Shown piece after piece: positions 47,768 through 63,968 of a DNA stretch of 64,000 nt. This stretch comes from Haliclona indistincta (lineage: Eukaryota; Porifera; Demospongiae; Haplosclerida; Chalinidae), in assembly GCA_964017065.1 (NCBI GenBank), contig OZ024784.1, positions 891,098 through 955,097 on the forward strand, given 5' to 3'. The notes under the pieces are model-generated. The model was given only the letters and a program-made list of their open reading frames with translations, did no database searches and was not told the origin of the DNA. Numbering within the stretch: the stretch's first letter is position 1; each line of letters opens with the position of its first letter. Both the position numbers and the translations under genes were made by a program.

Positions 47768-48344
47768 TCTGATGTATTGAGACATGAACTATATTATTAC
47801 TATCCATTGAGTGTGTGTGCTTTTTGTATGCTTTTGTATAAATGGACGTGTTAATCTATTATTGTATTTTACTAAGAACCACTCTTGTGCTTTGACGGCT
47901 GTTAGATGTGCGTCGACATCGCCGCGTGAATAGATGCTTACAACGAACATATTGGTCGCTTTTCACTCATTGTAGATTCTATTAACAAAACTATTAAATG
48001 CATACTAGCTGAATAGCGCGAATTGGTTTGCTTGTAGCCTATTTATGACATGACCCAATTCGCAGGAGAACGACTATAAAAGCAGCTAGCGAATGCTGCT
48101 TACGTACCGAGAACCCAGCTGACCGCAAAACCGCCTGCAGCAAGACGACTGATGTTTGCTGAGCCAGCAGCTCGTTGATTGTCATGTATTGTGGAGGGGA
48201 GAGGGTTAAAGAGGCATATTCGACCTCTCTCTCACCTCTCTGTGATGCACGACAAACAGCAGCAAGCTACCAGATGAAATATATCCACAACAAAACATGA
48301 TACAAAAACTATAAATAGGTGGAAAATCGCCTCCTGATTTTGCG
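47768..48344. other. Intergenic spacer
   Basis: Between the 152-aa membrane protein and the UBAN gene stop. No coding exon fits. It is not clear whether the GC-richer patch at 48100-48180 (ACCGCCTGCAGCAAGACG) is part of a transcript. Confidence 0.4.
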
Positions 48345-49675
48345 CTAGTTATTTAGAGCAGTAACTATTGCTTCCAAGTCTAAAACTCTTTGTTCTGCTC
48401 TCTTTGCTCTTGCATCAGCTTCAAGAAATCTAGAATGCTCCTTGCCCCTATCATGTCTCTCTCTCAGAAAGTCCTCCTGATAAGTGATTGCCTGTGGACA
48501 AAGATTCACCAGATGGAGCTGCAATAAAGAATGCTAAATGCTAACTTCAGCTTTCAAGGCAGCACTTTCATCTTTCAGTTCAGTTAACTGTCGTCGTAGA
48601 GACTATTAGAAAATAAATTCAGAAGCTGCATACACACACATACTCACTGGACTAGATGGTTCGGACATTCTTCGTGTACGTTGCTGTTCTAGTTGCACAA
48701 TGTGGTCCTCGAGATGCTTTATTCGTGCTTGTGTAGTGCTGTCGAAACCACCGTTTCTCTGCCTGCTCTCGAGGTGAGCAATAATATCCCTGTTCTTTAG
48801 ATTCTCCTGGGTCTTCTCTTGGAGTCGATGTTGACATTCGCCTAGCTCTGCCCTGGCATACTTAAGGTCGATATGAACCTGTAACAAAAGAGTAAAGTCA
48901 AGTAAGACTGCTGCTGTCCTGGTAACCTTCTGTTGATCATCTTGTGACCTTCTCCAACTTTGGTCTAGAGTGGTATTAGCTTGCTGTAGCTTGTACACTT
49001 CTTGTTCTAGTTGCTGAACCTGTATAGCATGCTATACCAGCGATCGCTAGTTCTTGAGGTATAACTTACTCTTCTCGAGTCATGTTGTGATAGAGGAGGA
49101 GGCGTGAATAAAGCCTGTTGTTGGAGACGTCTTTTTTCTGACTCGAGTCCTCTGATTTCAGACTCGAGTTGTCTGTTTTTAGCTTCAAGAGTTTGCAGCT
49201 GCATAAATTTAAATGCACGAATATGAGGCTGAATTAGACCTCTCACTTTAATCTCCAAGTCTCTGCTGTTTCGGCGACCTGAGTCGCCTGAACTGCCTCC
49301 CTTCTGATTAACCAGGAACTTCCACTTACCAACCTCAGCTTGGGCTTCAGCCAGTTTATCTTCCAGTTCCAAGTACTTTTTCTTTTTGTCTTCATACAAT
49401 TCAAGAGTCGTCTGTTCTTGTCTTCTCGACGTCTCCAGTTGTAACTCGAGCTACAATACGTACAAGTGATGCGTGCTTGCACTGTCAATATGAACCTGTG
49501 ATATGCTCTCTTTCTTTTCTCTAAGTTGGAACTGTAAATCGGCAACATTTGCCTGCATCGAATCGAAGATCGTTATACGGCACACAGTTTATTAACTGCT
49601 AAGCACCATGCAGACTAATCCAAACACGCTTGTAACACTAACCTGAGCGCCATAGCGTCCAACATCTTTCGCCAT
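48345..49675 (-). CDS. Coiled-coil protein with C-terminal UBAN motif, 316 aa
   Basis: Eight exons in phase 0: complement(49643..49675), (49496..49552), (49247..49450), (49070..49198), (48927..49019), (48648..48878), (48546..48602), (48345..48491); 951 nt. Continuous coiled coil (LELEDKLAEAQAEVGKW, LESEIRGLESEKRRLQQQ, RAELGECQHRLQEKTQEN) leads to the last exon with YQEDFLRERHDRGKEHSRF (272 onward). Its core YQEDFxxERxDR is the UBAN signature shared by NEMO, optineurin and TNIP/ABIN, which binds linear or K63 ubiquitin chains. Unlike those proteins the UBAN is near the C-terminus, with no zinc finger after it. The gene is followed on the same strand by a second UBAN gene. A 48-nt intron (49199-49246) is in frame and could be retained. 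Confidence 0.72.
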
Positions 49676-50314
49676 TTTGACGGCTACCTCGATTTAGGGG
49701 ATCTCCCTCACAATGTACACGCCCCTTTCGACAACAAAAAAATAACAAACCAAAAAATAATTTATAGTTTTTACAATTATTATTATGTAGTCAATTTTTA
49801 CAATTAAGCCTTGGATACCCTTGCATGTCATTTGCATCTCTGGAGCAACCTAAAAATAATATTCCAACTGCTTTGTAATGATTGTAGTAATGATAGTGTG
49901 CTAAGACGTAGAAACTACCAACGTATGATGTGTTCAATGTGAACAGGTCCAATAGTAATTCACAGTTGCATATTAATGATAGGCCTGAGAAAAATTAACC
50001 GGCTCATCTGGATTGAGGGTGAAGGAGAAAGTGGGATGTCCCTGATAAAATATTATAAATGTGGTCATTGTAGCCTCATGCAGTGATTTGTTGGATTGAA
50101 ACATTATGCTGTTGTTGCCATAATGACTCCAAGAGAGGCAAAAGTGAAAGATGCTCTCAAGAGGTAGGAATAAGAAAACTGGATGACTAAGCAAATCCCA
50201 CTATTGAGTAACAAAAGTTTATCCGCGAAAGCAACAGTTCCGACGAACGGTATCAAATTTAACACAAAATTGATAGCACACATTCACACAACACACTGTA
50301 AACAGGTGAACAAT
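49676..50314. other. Spacer between the two UBAN genes
   Basis: About 640 bp, AT-rich, containing the 3' UTR of the TNIP-like gene and presumably the promoter of the 316-aa UBAN gene (GC-richer around 49680-49730). No other feature is seen. Confidence 0.5.
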
Positions 50315-52240
50315 TTACACACAGTTGCTACAAAGGTCATCCTTGTGACAATTAGGGCATGAATATTTGTGAGAAGAGTTAGATGTGTGGTGAGAGGGTG
50401 TGACGGTGGGAGGGTGATGAGGCGTGACAGTGGGAGGGTGACGAGAGGCAGATCCAGGTAGTTCATGAGGTGCTGTATAGTCGTTGTCACCAGCAACCAT
50501 TAAATCAGAGTCTCTGCTCTGCAACAGAATTGGTCCGACCCGTCTGAATTGAGGACTGCCATCACTGTGAAATCCACCATATCGGCTGCGCTGCTGTTGA
50601 GGAGTGTGGTAGCCGCTAGGGATGTCATTCTCCACGTAAGGATCGAGTGGGGGCAACGGTTGGTTAGGATAACGAGGTGCATACCCCTACAAGAGTGGAG
50701 TTGATTAGCTGCCATCATACCAAGCATTCCAATAGCTAGCTCACCTTGTTCTCCAGATGCTTTCTAAACTGTTCTTGCTCTGCTTGCCTTCTCAGCCTGA
50801 GCTGTTGGCTGAGCCGGTTAGCCTCCATCTGGAATCTGGTGAGCTCACTCTTGCACCGATCCAGCTGAAACAAGAAAGGATATACCCTCCATTAAGTAGT
50901 GCAGTGACCCATTATTTACACATAGACAAAACATATTACGTGTGAACTCTGACAGTACAGGTCATTAAGAACTCTGACTAGTAATGACCTCACTCACTAC
51001 TCATTAGCTAGCATAGTACTAAAGATAACAGGAGCAAAAGGTCAAACTGACCTGCAGTTTGAGTGAGGTCATCTCTGCTTCATAGTGGATTTGATTCATC
51101 TCCTTCTCTCTTCCCATCCTTTGCCTGTCTCTTCTCTCGGCCTCAAAGTCTTCCTGGTAGGCCTTCAGCTGTTGGTGAAGGAAAGTCACTTCTTCCTTGA
51201 GTTGGGCTAGTCTGGCAGAGCCTTGTGGTGACCCTTGCTGTTGCTGCTGCTGTCTTAGCTCGTGTAGCTGCTTAGTTAGTGAGGCCTTCACCTGAACTGC
51301 CTCGTCATAGCTACGCTTGATGGCGTCATATTTTACTCGTACATCTGTAAACAGACAAACAGTAACTAAACAAGCTCTATTATTATGCACTCACCACTCA
51401 GGTTCTTCTCCAACCGCTCTTTGGTCTCCCTTACACTATCCAGCTCTTCTCTCATGGCTGCTAATTCAGCCATAAGCTCCTCTTCTCTCTGCTGTTTTAG
51501 CTCAAGCTGTTTAATACCCTCTGTCAGCTCCTCTCCCTCGACCTGACTACTTCCACTCTTCATGTCTTGTTGACAAAGTTCAAATTTCTGCTGCAGTTCA
51601 CGATATTCTACATCCCACTGGTGGTTGATATGAAGCACCTGCATGTATAGTGACAGGGTCACAAGGTGTGTAATCAAAACACCAGGTCAAGTAAACACGA
51701 AAAATGACAAAAACAGGCTTCAGATAAACATTGAATGTTGAAAAAAAAACTCTGAATTTACGTAACAGTTTGTGAAAAAACGTAAGTACAACATAGCATG
51801 GAGTATTGGTACACAACAGCAGCATAGCTCTGTCATGGGGGTATATCCCCATCACTACATCAAAGCTATGCACAGTATTGAGGTGGAATGTGATCCACAC
51901 TCAGACTTCAGGCACCTACAATAGCATGTGATCATCCCGAGCACACACACACACGCACCCACTCACAGCACATGCCTCGACTATGTGTACACTGACTGCA
52001 ACCACAAATTCATGAAATTCGCTTGTTACCACCCCAAAAAAAAACTCATTTTACTGTTCTTGTGGCGTTTTATACCAGTCCCGTGTTATATACAATTATC
52101 AAACGTACTTCTTTGAGCTGAGCTCTGAGTTTCTCCACGTCTCTCTCGCGCTGTTGTAGCGCTTCCAGCACTCGTTGAAGCTCTTGATCCGCCATAGTAG
52201 CTAGCCCGTGGGGCGAACAAGATCGGCTTTGCTCCTCCAT
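50315..52240 (-). CDS. TNIP/ABIN-like UBAN protein, 386 aa
   Basis: Exons complement(52109..52240), (51395..51638), (51052..51344), (50745..50864), (50315..50686) join in phase (1161 nt). Coiled coil starts at about residue 17. Exon 2 has INHQWDVEYRELQQKFE, like the NKQWDQHFRSMKQQYE region of TNIP1. The UBAN core is YQEDFEAERRDRQRM (188-202), preceded by LKEEVTFLHQQLKA as in TNIP and optineurin (VKIFEEDFQRERSDRERM in TNIP1). After the coiled coil the tail is Pro/Tyr/His-rich, as in TNIPs, and ends in a tiny Cys cluster CPNCHKDDLCSNC (373-385) that could bind one zinc. TNIPs bind M1/K63 ubiquitin and restrain NF-kB signalling through A20; conservation of that role is inferred. The start at 52240 was chosen over the internal ATG 15 codons later. 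Confidence 0.82.
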
Positions 52241-52309
52241 AACGACTATAGTCAGAAACAAATCGTACTTTACGGAGACTAGCACACTACTGCGAGCACT
52301 TCTGCTACA

Positions 52310-55300
52310 TTATAGAGCTGGCACTGTTTTTATGTTGTTGAGCAATAAAAATTTTTATCACGTGATATATATAATTGGATTGAGGCTACTGCACTGCGCA
52401 ATAACAGTGCGCATAATTTTAAACATTATTTTTTTTGTTATGTGTGCGTGCAGTAGTATATACTGCGCTGCATGCAAACATGCATCATTGCATGAGAGCT
52501 TGTACACGGTAGTTTCCGTGACGTTTCGGCAGCAGTAACGACACAACAGTAAACAAGTGCAACTTGAATGGCAGAAGAATCAAATGAACCGAAGCTGTTT
52601 TTCACAGACCTATTCATTGTCCAGCTGTTTCATAATTTGCCAGCTGGTTGCTAAAACTTAATTTCAATGCAAATTAAAAATGAATTTCATGCTAATAAAA
52701 TAATTGTGTGATTCGTCAACAAAAAGATCATTTCCTTTTGCTGGGAATTTACAGTTACTCTAGAATTGTGACAGTTGACATTCTGAACAACAACACACCG
52801 GTAATATTGTCACATTTATGAATGAAGGAAGACTGTAATTCCTAGACAGGAGGTGGGGTAGGAAAGAAGGAAGGATGATCTTGGTAATCAATAACCGGTC
52901 ACATAATGATCTATGCATGTGATCTAACAGTTGCAAGAGCCAGGTATCTAGACCCTATCTTTATGATCGGTATGTTCTCACACTATAGGTGAAGATGTAC
53001 TCACTCTCGTTTACGTATTTCAAAGGATCTACGTCTACACTACACTACAGCACAATTACACTAAAGCACAATAGTTTCAGTGGCGGTGTAGGAATGTCTC
53101 ATCATTATGCTAATGCATTATGATAACCACACTACATTAGTAGTGCCATGACAGTGGTTTGGAAGCAGCACTGCACATACATAGCATTTGGATGTTATTG
53201 TAATGTCTTGTTCTTGTAGCAGTACGGATGCGTCTATTGGAATGCATACTAATTATGCTAATAATAAATTTAAATATTAACAGGAAGTGTGCATAGTCAG
53301 TTACATGCAAAGTCAGTCATGCAAAGTCAGATACATGAATGTAGATAATTATCCCTTCTTAGCAATAAGAACAATGCATCGACTTATTTTAATTGTCCAT
53401 GTAATTACTGAGCTAGCTAGCTCAGTAATAATTTGGGACACATAATAGCTATAGTGTTACTCAAGTGTAAGGGACTCAAGACAAGAGCAAACATTTTATT
53501 AGTTTACTTCCTGTGGCTTTGAAGTTGCATGGCTTGCATTAGCACAATATTTTGCTCTCTACAGCGCACATAATCCTTTCATCAATTTTCTATTATAACG
53601 TTGATCCTTTGGTTAAATTCCGTATGATTACACTGTGACCATGCAAGCTATAATATAATAATAAATAAGAAGCATGCACAATAGCGTGCAGTATTATGCC
53701 ATATACAGTGGTATGTTTGGAGACTCATAATAACAGATCGAAGTACATTGCTTATAAAGATTTTATGCAACTACAATGAAACCAAATGTTAAGCAGCATG
53801 CATAGTAAGTCATCATCTATCATCATGGCTGGCTAACAACACATTCAACATGCCAGTTTATGTGTTTCCCTCACACTAATTAACACTTTCCCTTATACAT
53901 GGGACTGCTTATGATAATGCCCTGAGTTATTGTAGGTATGCATGATAGCAACATAGCATGCAGATCGGTAACCATAGACGCAGTGTACAGTAGCTGCATT
54001 CCACTAGCTGTGCAGCATGCATGCATGTGGCATAGTATGCATTGACAGTGAGGAGTGTTGTACAACAATGCTATTATACTATAATGATTATGTACAGGAA
54101 TATACACAATGCTTACATGTGTATAATGGTCATAAACACACTAGCATGGACTATTGAATGGGGAGATTCAGTTGTACCAGCATAATAGCGAGTCATGCAT
54201 GACACTCACGTCATATAACACGCAATAAGAAGCGACTGAAATTCATTCATGCGAGAATAGTTGAACACACACACACACACTATAGTTTGTGAGTATTATA
54301 ACAAAAACAACAACAACACACATGCCTATCTTGAATTTTGGGAAATGTTGTGTTCTAAGAATTAGAACCTTTGAAGCCAATTAGATATTCATACACTTCC
54401 TGTATATGACCCGTGTACTATCACCGTAGTGTGAAGGGGTATGTCCATTACATTAATAATGCATGATGATGCATAGAAAATCCCTATTATTAAGAAAGAA
54501 TTGTCACATATCGTTTTACATGAAGATTATAACTATGAACTTTAAACTGTCATTATTAGTTGTAATCTCCCTGCATCTTTTGTAGTCTGTAACATGCAGG
54601 ACATAATACTATCTTCATGCTCATGTTGAGAGAATTGTTGCATCAGAAATGCGTGACGATACATCAGTTAGAATAATTATAATTATGAGGATAAATCATG
54701 GTTGCCGCATGAACAGGGCTTCTTCTTTTTGTGCGCCTTGTAGCAACATGCATGCTATAGTAACAAGGTAAAATTTTATATAGTCGGGCTGCTACTCAGT
54801 CGAACCACTTAGTTACATGATGGCTATCTAGCACTATAAAAAATGATGACAATATTATAATTATGCATGGAACGTGCATGTAGCATGCATGCATGTATCA
54901 TTATTAGGCAAAATCTCATCATAGATAACATGCAGTATAGCCATAACATCACTGGAGCTGGATCCTATGTGCTTCAAACTTTCCCAAATAATCTATTTTT
55001 AGTTGGAGACATACAGTATGCAAACATGCACGTATATGTGGCTGTTACAGCTACGTTACATGATTATGCATTCAGTGCGTAAACCATGTATGCGTTGTAA
55101 CTATAATCATACTCAATAGTGTGAAATGCACATCACACTGGCTATAAGAATTATTGTGACGTCTTATTTCTCATTATAAACTTTTGGGAGAATTGTTAGT
55201 GTTATATATTCATGCCTTCAATGTTTTCTCTTGCTCTATACTACACTATGGGAGTTGATGTGGAATACAAATTCCCAGAAGTTTGCAAGGTCAAGTAAAA

Positions 55301-55740
55301 GGTTCAATGTATATAACCATAAATTAAGTACATATGTATCTGTTTCCGAGAAACGGTTGTTTGCTATTTGCATAAGGTAATGTATGTTATAGTGTTGTAA
55401 GACATATCATTATCACACATGGGTGTCCATCATACATTATGGTTAGACTATTGTCCAACAAAAGAGTGAAATAAGTAGCCACAACCATGCAGATCTTTAC
55501 TGAGCCCAATCAGTAGGGCGTGGCACGTGGCCCATACTTTACAAGCCTTGCTGCATGCAGCTAAAATTAAGCATCACGTGACCTAGATACTATAATCCCT
55601 ATATCAGTTAAAAAAAGAATGTCGACTGTGTTGAGCTAGCATAGTGACAGTGCAGCATCGTTGCGAGCTCATTATCACCTGATATTCTCCTCGTCCTCTG
55701 TTAGTTAGCTACGTGAACTGCAAGTTTCAATAACATTTTC
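52310..55740. other. 3.4-kb gene-free, AT-rich region
   Basis: No spliceable coding exon or RNA gene found. Many short palindromes built from ATGCAT/GCATGC occur (for example 52472-52495, 54015-54027, 54751-54756, 54882-54893), plus one 26-bp perfect palindrome at 53404. It is the largest intergenic gap in the window, lying upstream of both the TNIP-like UBAN gene and the death-fold/UBZ gene, so it may hold their regulatory sequence. Confidence 0.5.
53404..53429. repeat. 26-bp perfect palindrome
   Basis: ATTACTGAGCTAG followed immediately by its exact reverse complement CTAGCTCAGTAAT, with no loop. Confidence 0.95.
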
Positions 55741-55762
55741 GATTGTAGTCAATCGATCAGTG

Positions 55763-57229
55763 ATGGCAACCGTTGATCCTGGCCACCGTACCCATGGCCA
55801 GTACAGTACTCTACTGAGAGACATGTACCAGAGAGATCTAGTTACTGTGGATATACCAGGCCTAGCGTTCTTCTTAGCAAGAGAAGATGTCATATCACAA
55901 GACCATGCTACTACTGTAGCCAAGTGCGGTGACAAAGACAGGCAACTTAGACAGCTTTGTGACTATCTTGTTGCTACTGGGAACTCTAAGTTCAGCAGCA
56001 ACCGCCACTTAATTCGAACATTCAATGATAGTCATAAACAGGACAAGACTAGCTGTGGACAAGGTCACGAGGTGGAAGGGAGACCACCACTCCAGGTAAG
56101 GGTGGGGCTGTAGGTTAACTTAGTCCCTTAAATGGCTTTCACACCTCCATGTTTATCTCTCTGTAGATGGCGGTGTTCGCAGGTATTCAATACACCTTCC
56201 TCAAACGGCTGTATCACAGCCATTGCTCTTCCTCTACGGTGCAACATAGACTAAAATGGCTGAATGTTGATGTAGACAACGAGTCATCCATTGATTCACA
56301 CTTCCCTTCATCACTGGTGCAAGACCTGTACTGTGATGAGACCTCCATCTCTCTAACTAGTCTACTGAGAGCTACACAACAACTACTGTATTACTGCATG
56401 AAACACGGAGACTCACAAGACCAGCCCACTGGTGACGCTGAACAACTGAGAAAAGAGCTAGCTAGGTCGCAGAAAGAGTATGCAATGATCACACAGTTAT
56501 GGGAACAACAATGTGAGCAACTTCAGAATGACAACGCAGCCTTGAAGTGCCAACTGGATGAAGCTGTAGTGAGGTCATCCGACCATCAGCTAGTACCAAG
56601 TGCAGTGCTGAATGCTGAGATATTAGCACTGAAGAAAGAGCTAGAAGAGGACAAGAATTACATCGAGGAGCTAAAAGATCAAGTTGCTAATTACAGGCTA
56701 CATTCTAAACTAAAAGAGGTATTTAAATTTTTATTCTTTGTGATAAGACTATGTCATTAATAATACCCCTAGCCCACAGCTAGAGAGTTCGCTCATGTTC
56801 TGGAGTCCAAACGTCACTTGGAAGCACAGTTAGAAGAGTTAACCTCCTCAAACCAGTGCTTGGAGGCTAGGAACCAGTCTCTAGAGAAGGAGATGGCTAG
56901 CCTGCAAGAAGAGGTGGCTGTACTGTGCGAAGGAAGAAAAACAATGATGACCGAACTGAGAGAGTCAAACGATCGAATATTAGCACTCAAGCTACACGTG
57001 AGTAGTCACAGCATCATTAGACATACACTATAACAGTCTCCTATCCACCCACTCACAGCTGAATGGCAGTAATGGAAGCAAAAAGGAGCACTACACATTA
57101 AGGAGAGAAACTCCAAGCAACACATCAGAGCATGGTATGATGGAAAAACAGTGCCCGGTGTGTCAACAACTCTTTCATACACTTAGTGACGGAGAGTTTA
57201 CTTGTCATGTAGCAGGTTGCTTTAAGTAA
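55763..57229 (+). CDS. Death-fold-like, coiled-coil and UBZ-type zinc finger protein, 426 aa
   Basis: Exons 55763..56095, 56167..56718, 56773..56997 and 57059..57229 join in phase 0 (1281 nt). Residues about 15-90 look like a six-helix death-fold domain (VDIPGLAFFLAREDVIS, then RQLRQLCDYLVATGNSKF), CARD or DED. Residues about 112-195 may hold a second helical domain. About 200-365 is coiled coil (EQLRKELARSQKEYA, LEEDKNYIEELKDQV, SLEKEMASLQEEVAVL). The C-terminus is a C2HC finger, CPVCQQLF...CHVAGC (C402, C405, H420, C424), of the UBZ type found in TAX1BP1, NDP52 and TNIP2. Death-fold input plus ubiquitin-binding output suggests an innate-immunity or selective-autophagy adaptor; this is inference. 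Exon 3 start was set at 56773 because only that AG keeps the frame. The start codon is ATG at 55763. Confidence 0.72.
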
Positions 57230-57352
57230 ACAAAGTTAATCATAAACATGATCATTGGTAGTAGTATGCACATGTATGTTTACTATAGTACTATCGCTAT
57301 GGTAATGATGACTTGTTTACAAATTCAAAGAAATTGGTTCCAAGTCAACAAT

Positions 57353-58054
57353 CTATACATTACGTTCCTCTGGTTTCTTGTATGGATAGTCAACAATTCT
57401 AAACACTTCTTCCTCACTAGTGACCGGTATAGGCTCACCTGGTTGCCCTGAGGGGTCTACCGGCCTAACACTGTACTCATTCAGCGTGAAACCTTTGAGA
57501 GCAGAGAAAGGATGAGAGAAAAAGGTTTGAGGAAAGGAGAGAGAAGGGCGGAGGACAAGATAGGAAGGATCGAAGTCTAGGGAAAGAGAGAGGGGAAGAG
57601 AGGGAGATACCTTTCTCTAGAGCGTGTCCTCTCATTTGTTTGTTGAACATGTCACTGCCAGTGAAGTATAGGGTTCCACAGTAGTACTGGTCAAAGGGTA
57701 TAAGCCGCACATCAATCCTGCGATACAATGGTTTAGGTGTCTCTTCAGACGATGGAAGGATACACACACCCTGGAGGCAAAGGGTTAATTAATGAACTGA
57801 CATACACGATAGTTTAATTTTACCATGAATTTGGATTCACCCATTGAGAGTGTGTCAGTGACAAATCCGCTCTTTTCCAAGTTAGCTACAATCTGTTTTA
57901 CATAAGGTGGCTGGTAGAGAAGATTACATTAACACTAGTGAACATTTGTTACCGTGGTTACCAATACCTTCTTTTTGTCAGCAGAGATGTAGTCCGGATG
58001 ACAGACTAGTATATCAATATCACCACTGGTAGCAGCTCCTGTGAACACAGATCA

Positions 58055-58142
<88 letters not shown>

Positions 58143-59039
58143 CTCCTGAAGCTACCACAGACAGTAGCTACAAACTTGCTGTCGCACTGCTGTATGGCTG
58201 ACATAGCCATGTCTCTCAGCTTCATCATCTCTGCACGTGGTATTCGCTGGTTGAAATCATGAAAGTGCCTGATCACAACGTCACATGACCCAAACACACA
58301 CTTCATTAATTCCTCACTTGACTCCAATTTTCTGATGATGGTTGAGCTTTTCAGGATGGGCCTTCAAATCTGTACAGAGCAGTATTAATGGCGGCTAGCT
58401 AGTCAGATAAACTAACATACCCTCCAATGTGGTTACTCCTTCATCAACCAGTTTCTTTGCAGCAGCTGGTCTATAGCGAATGAGTGGTCACACACGTAAA
58501 CACACCATATTATGATTACCCAATGCCTGTGACTTGTGTCAGAAAGTTTATTGCTTGACTAGAGTCATCAGCTTTGATCTACACCAACACGAGCTAGCTA
58601 CTAGTGGTCACTCACACATTAGCTCACTTTCTCTAGTTTTTGAAGCTGTCCTGTTGACAATATTTCGTCAATCTTCTTAGCGATCTTTTCCCCAACTCCG
58701 CTCTGTGGTTACAGTAGCTCTAACCAGCACACATTAATGCACCTACTAGTTTCTTAGCATCAGCTCCATTCTTGATCCGTGTAGGGTGCTTAGCTATAGC
58801 ACTTGCTGCCTTTCTAGAACGATTGAGTTGCTACACTTACGCCCACGTGTACGAACGACCACGCCCACCTGTATGCGTTGTATTTGTGGATATTTCGCGC
58901 AACATTACGCTCGTAATTGGCTAGTTCTGCAAACAAGATAGACACGAAGTTGAAGAGAAGGTTCGGTAAGCTTACCTATCAAGATGTCGCTGATATCAGA
59001 GTTAGGACTGTCGCCCTGTGGTGCTTTTCGTTTGCTCAT
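57353..59039 (-). CDS. POLB: DNA polymerase beta, 336 aa
   Basis: Twelve exons in phase: complement(58976..59039), (58869..58926), (58747..58813), (58628..58702), (58520..58578), (58421..58470), (58318..58369), (58141..58268), (57968..58038), (57824..57910), (57611..57770), (57353..57492); 1011 nt, one residue longer than the human enzyme. The 8-kDa lyase domain has [15 protein letters not shown] with K73 aligned to the human Schiff-base K72. The second helix-hairpin-helix is [15 protein letters not shown]. Catalytic aspartates are D191 and D193 (SGDIDILV) and D257 (RRIDVRL). The nucleotide pocket has [16 protein letters not shown]. It fills single-nucleotide gaps and removes the 5'-dRP in base excision repair. 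Intron 8 is a long CA repeat. It is head-to-head with the next plus-strand gene (166 bp between ATGs) and tail-to-tail with the death-fold/UBZ gene (123 bp). Confidence 0.97.
58055..58140. repeat. (CA)n microsatellite in POLB intron 8
   Basis: Uninterrupted CA repeat reaching right to the exon 8 splice donor, where the GT of the donor is itself part of the (GT)n on the coding strand. Confidence 0.97.
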
Positions 59040-59205
59040 TTCAATTTTGTTATGGTTTCGTCTTGTTTTTGGATTTTACTTTTCTTATAAGTCAATAATA
59101 AGACATACGGTAACCCGTGGGTGGAGACAACACCCACACGTTACGACTTGCAAACACAAGAAGGACAGCATCTTTGCTCTTTGCCGTGACGCTCGCTGCG
59201 TTATC

Positions 59206-63285
<4,080 letters not shown>

Positions 63286-63454
63286 CCAACCTACAACTAC
63301 TAACAACCAATCTCATTATTATTCATTATTATTCACTGTTGTTCCGTCTATTTTGTGTCTTACCAGCTAATTGACAATGGCTATAACAATAATCATTATA
63401 AAAAAATATTTTAAACTCATAATAATAAAATATCTCACACCGCACAAGTTTGTG

Positions 63455-63942
63455 TTATATTTTCACAAAGAATTTGATCCAGTACCAATAGAATGCTAGT
63501 AGCAACCAAACAGACACACCCACTAGATTAGAGGAGAGCATCTCTAGGTGGGAGGTGTTTCGACTTGACCAGCTGAAGGGGAAATATTCCTCTAGTAGCT
63601 CACTGCCAACATAGACTAATATAGAGTTCATTCCTAGAGAAGAGAAGATCGTACTGTGGAAAAGTGTTTTATAATTCCATTTCACTGCATTAGGAAGCTA
63701 CACAATGAAGTTTCACTTAAAAGTTAAAAGTGCAACACAAGAACTGCTAGCATAGCAGCAACACAGCAAAATGGAAGCATTGCATCACTCAACTGTCTTG
63801 CAGATCTAATATGTTAGCTAATTGCTAACCAGGGTATACGAAGGGGGCTCCCTGCCATACTTTGAGCACATCGACTATAAAGTAGAGAAAAGCTAACAGC
63901 AGGAACCCTGTGCCAGCCATTAGCAGTATGAAAGACAGTGAC
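63455..63942 (-). CDS. HGSNAT: HGSNAT-like N-acetyltransferase, C-terminal two exons (gene continues past the window)
   Basis: Exons complement(63830..63942) and (63455..63633) join in phase 1. Together they encode about 96 residues: a membrane helix (FILLMAGTGFLLLAFLYFIV), VWQGAPFVYPGMNSILVYVG, then ELLEEYFPFSW, a last membrane helix (VGVSVWLLLAFYWYWIKF) and the C-terminus FVKI. The GMNSILVYVG segment followed by FPF.W is a hallmark of heparan-alpha-glucosaminide N-acetyltransferase, a lysosomal multi-pass enzyme that acetylates heparan sulfate ends from acetyl-CoA. The N-terminal part lies beyond 64000. It could be another member of the DUF5009/YeiB-like acyltransferase group. It is tail-to-tail with the coiled-coil gene. 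Confidence 0.85.
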
Positions 63943-63968
63943 CTAAGAAACCAGAGGACCTAGATTAA

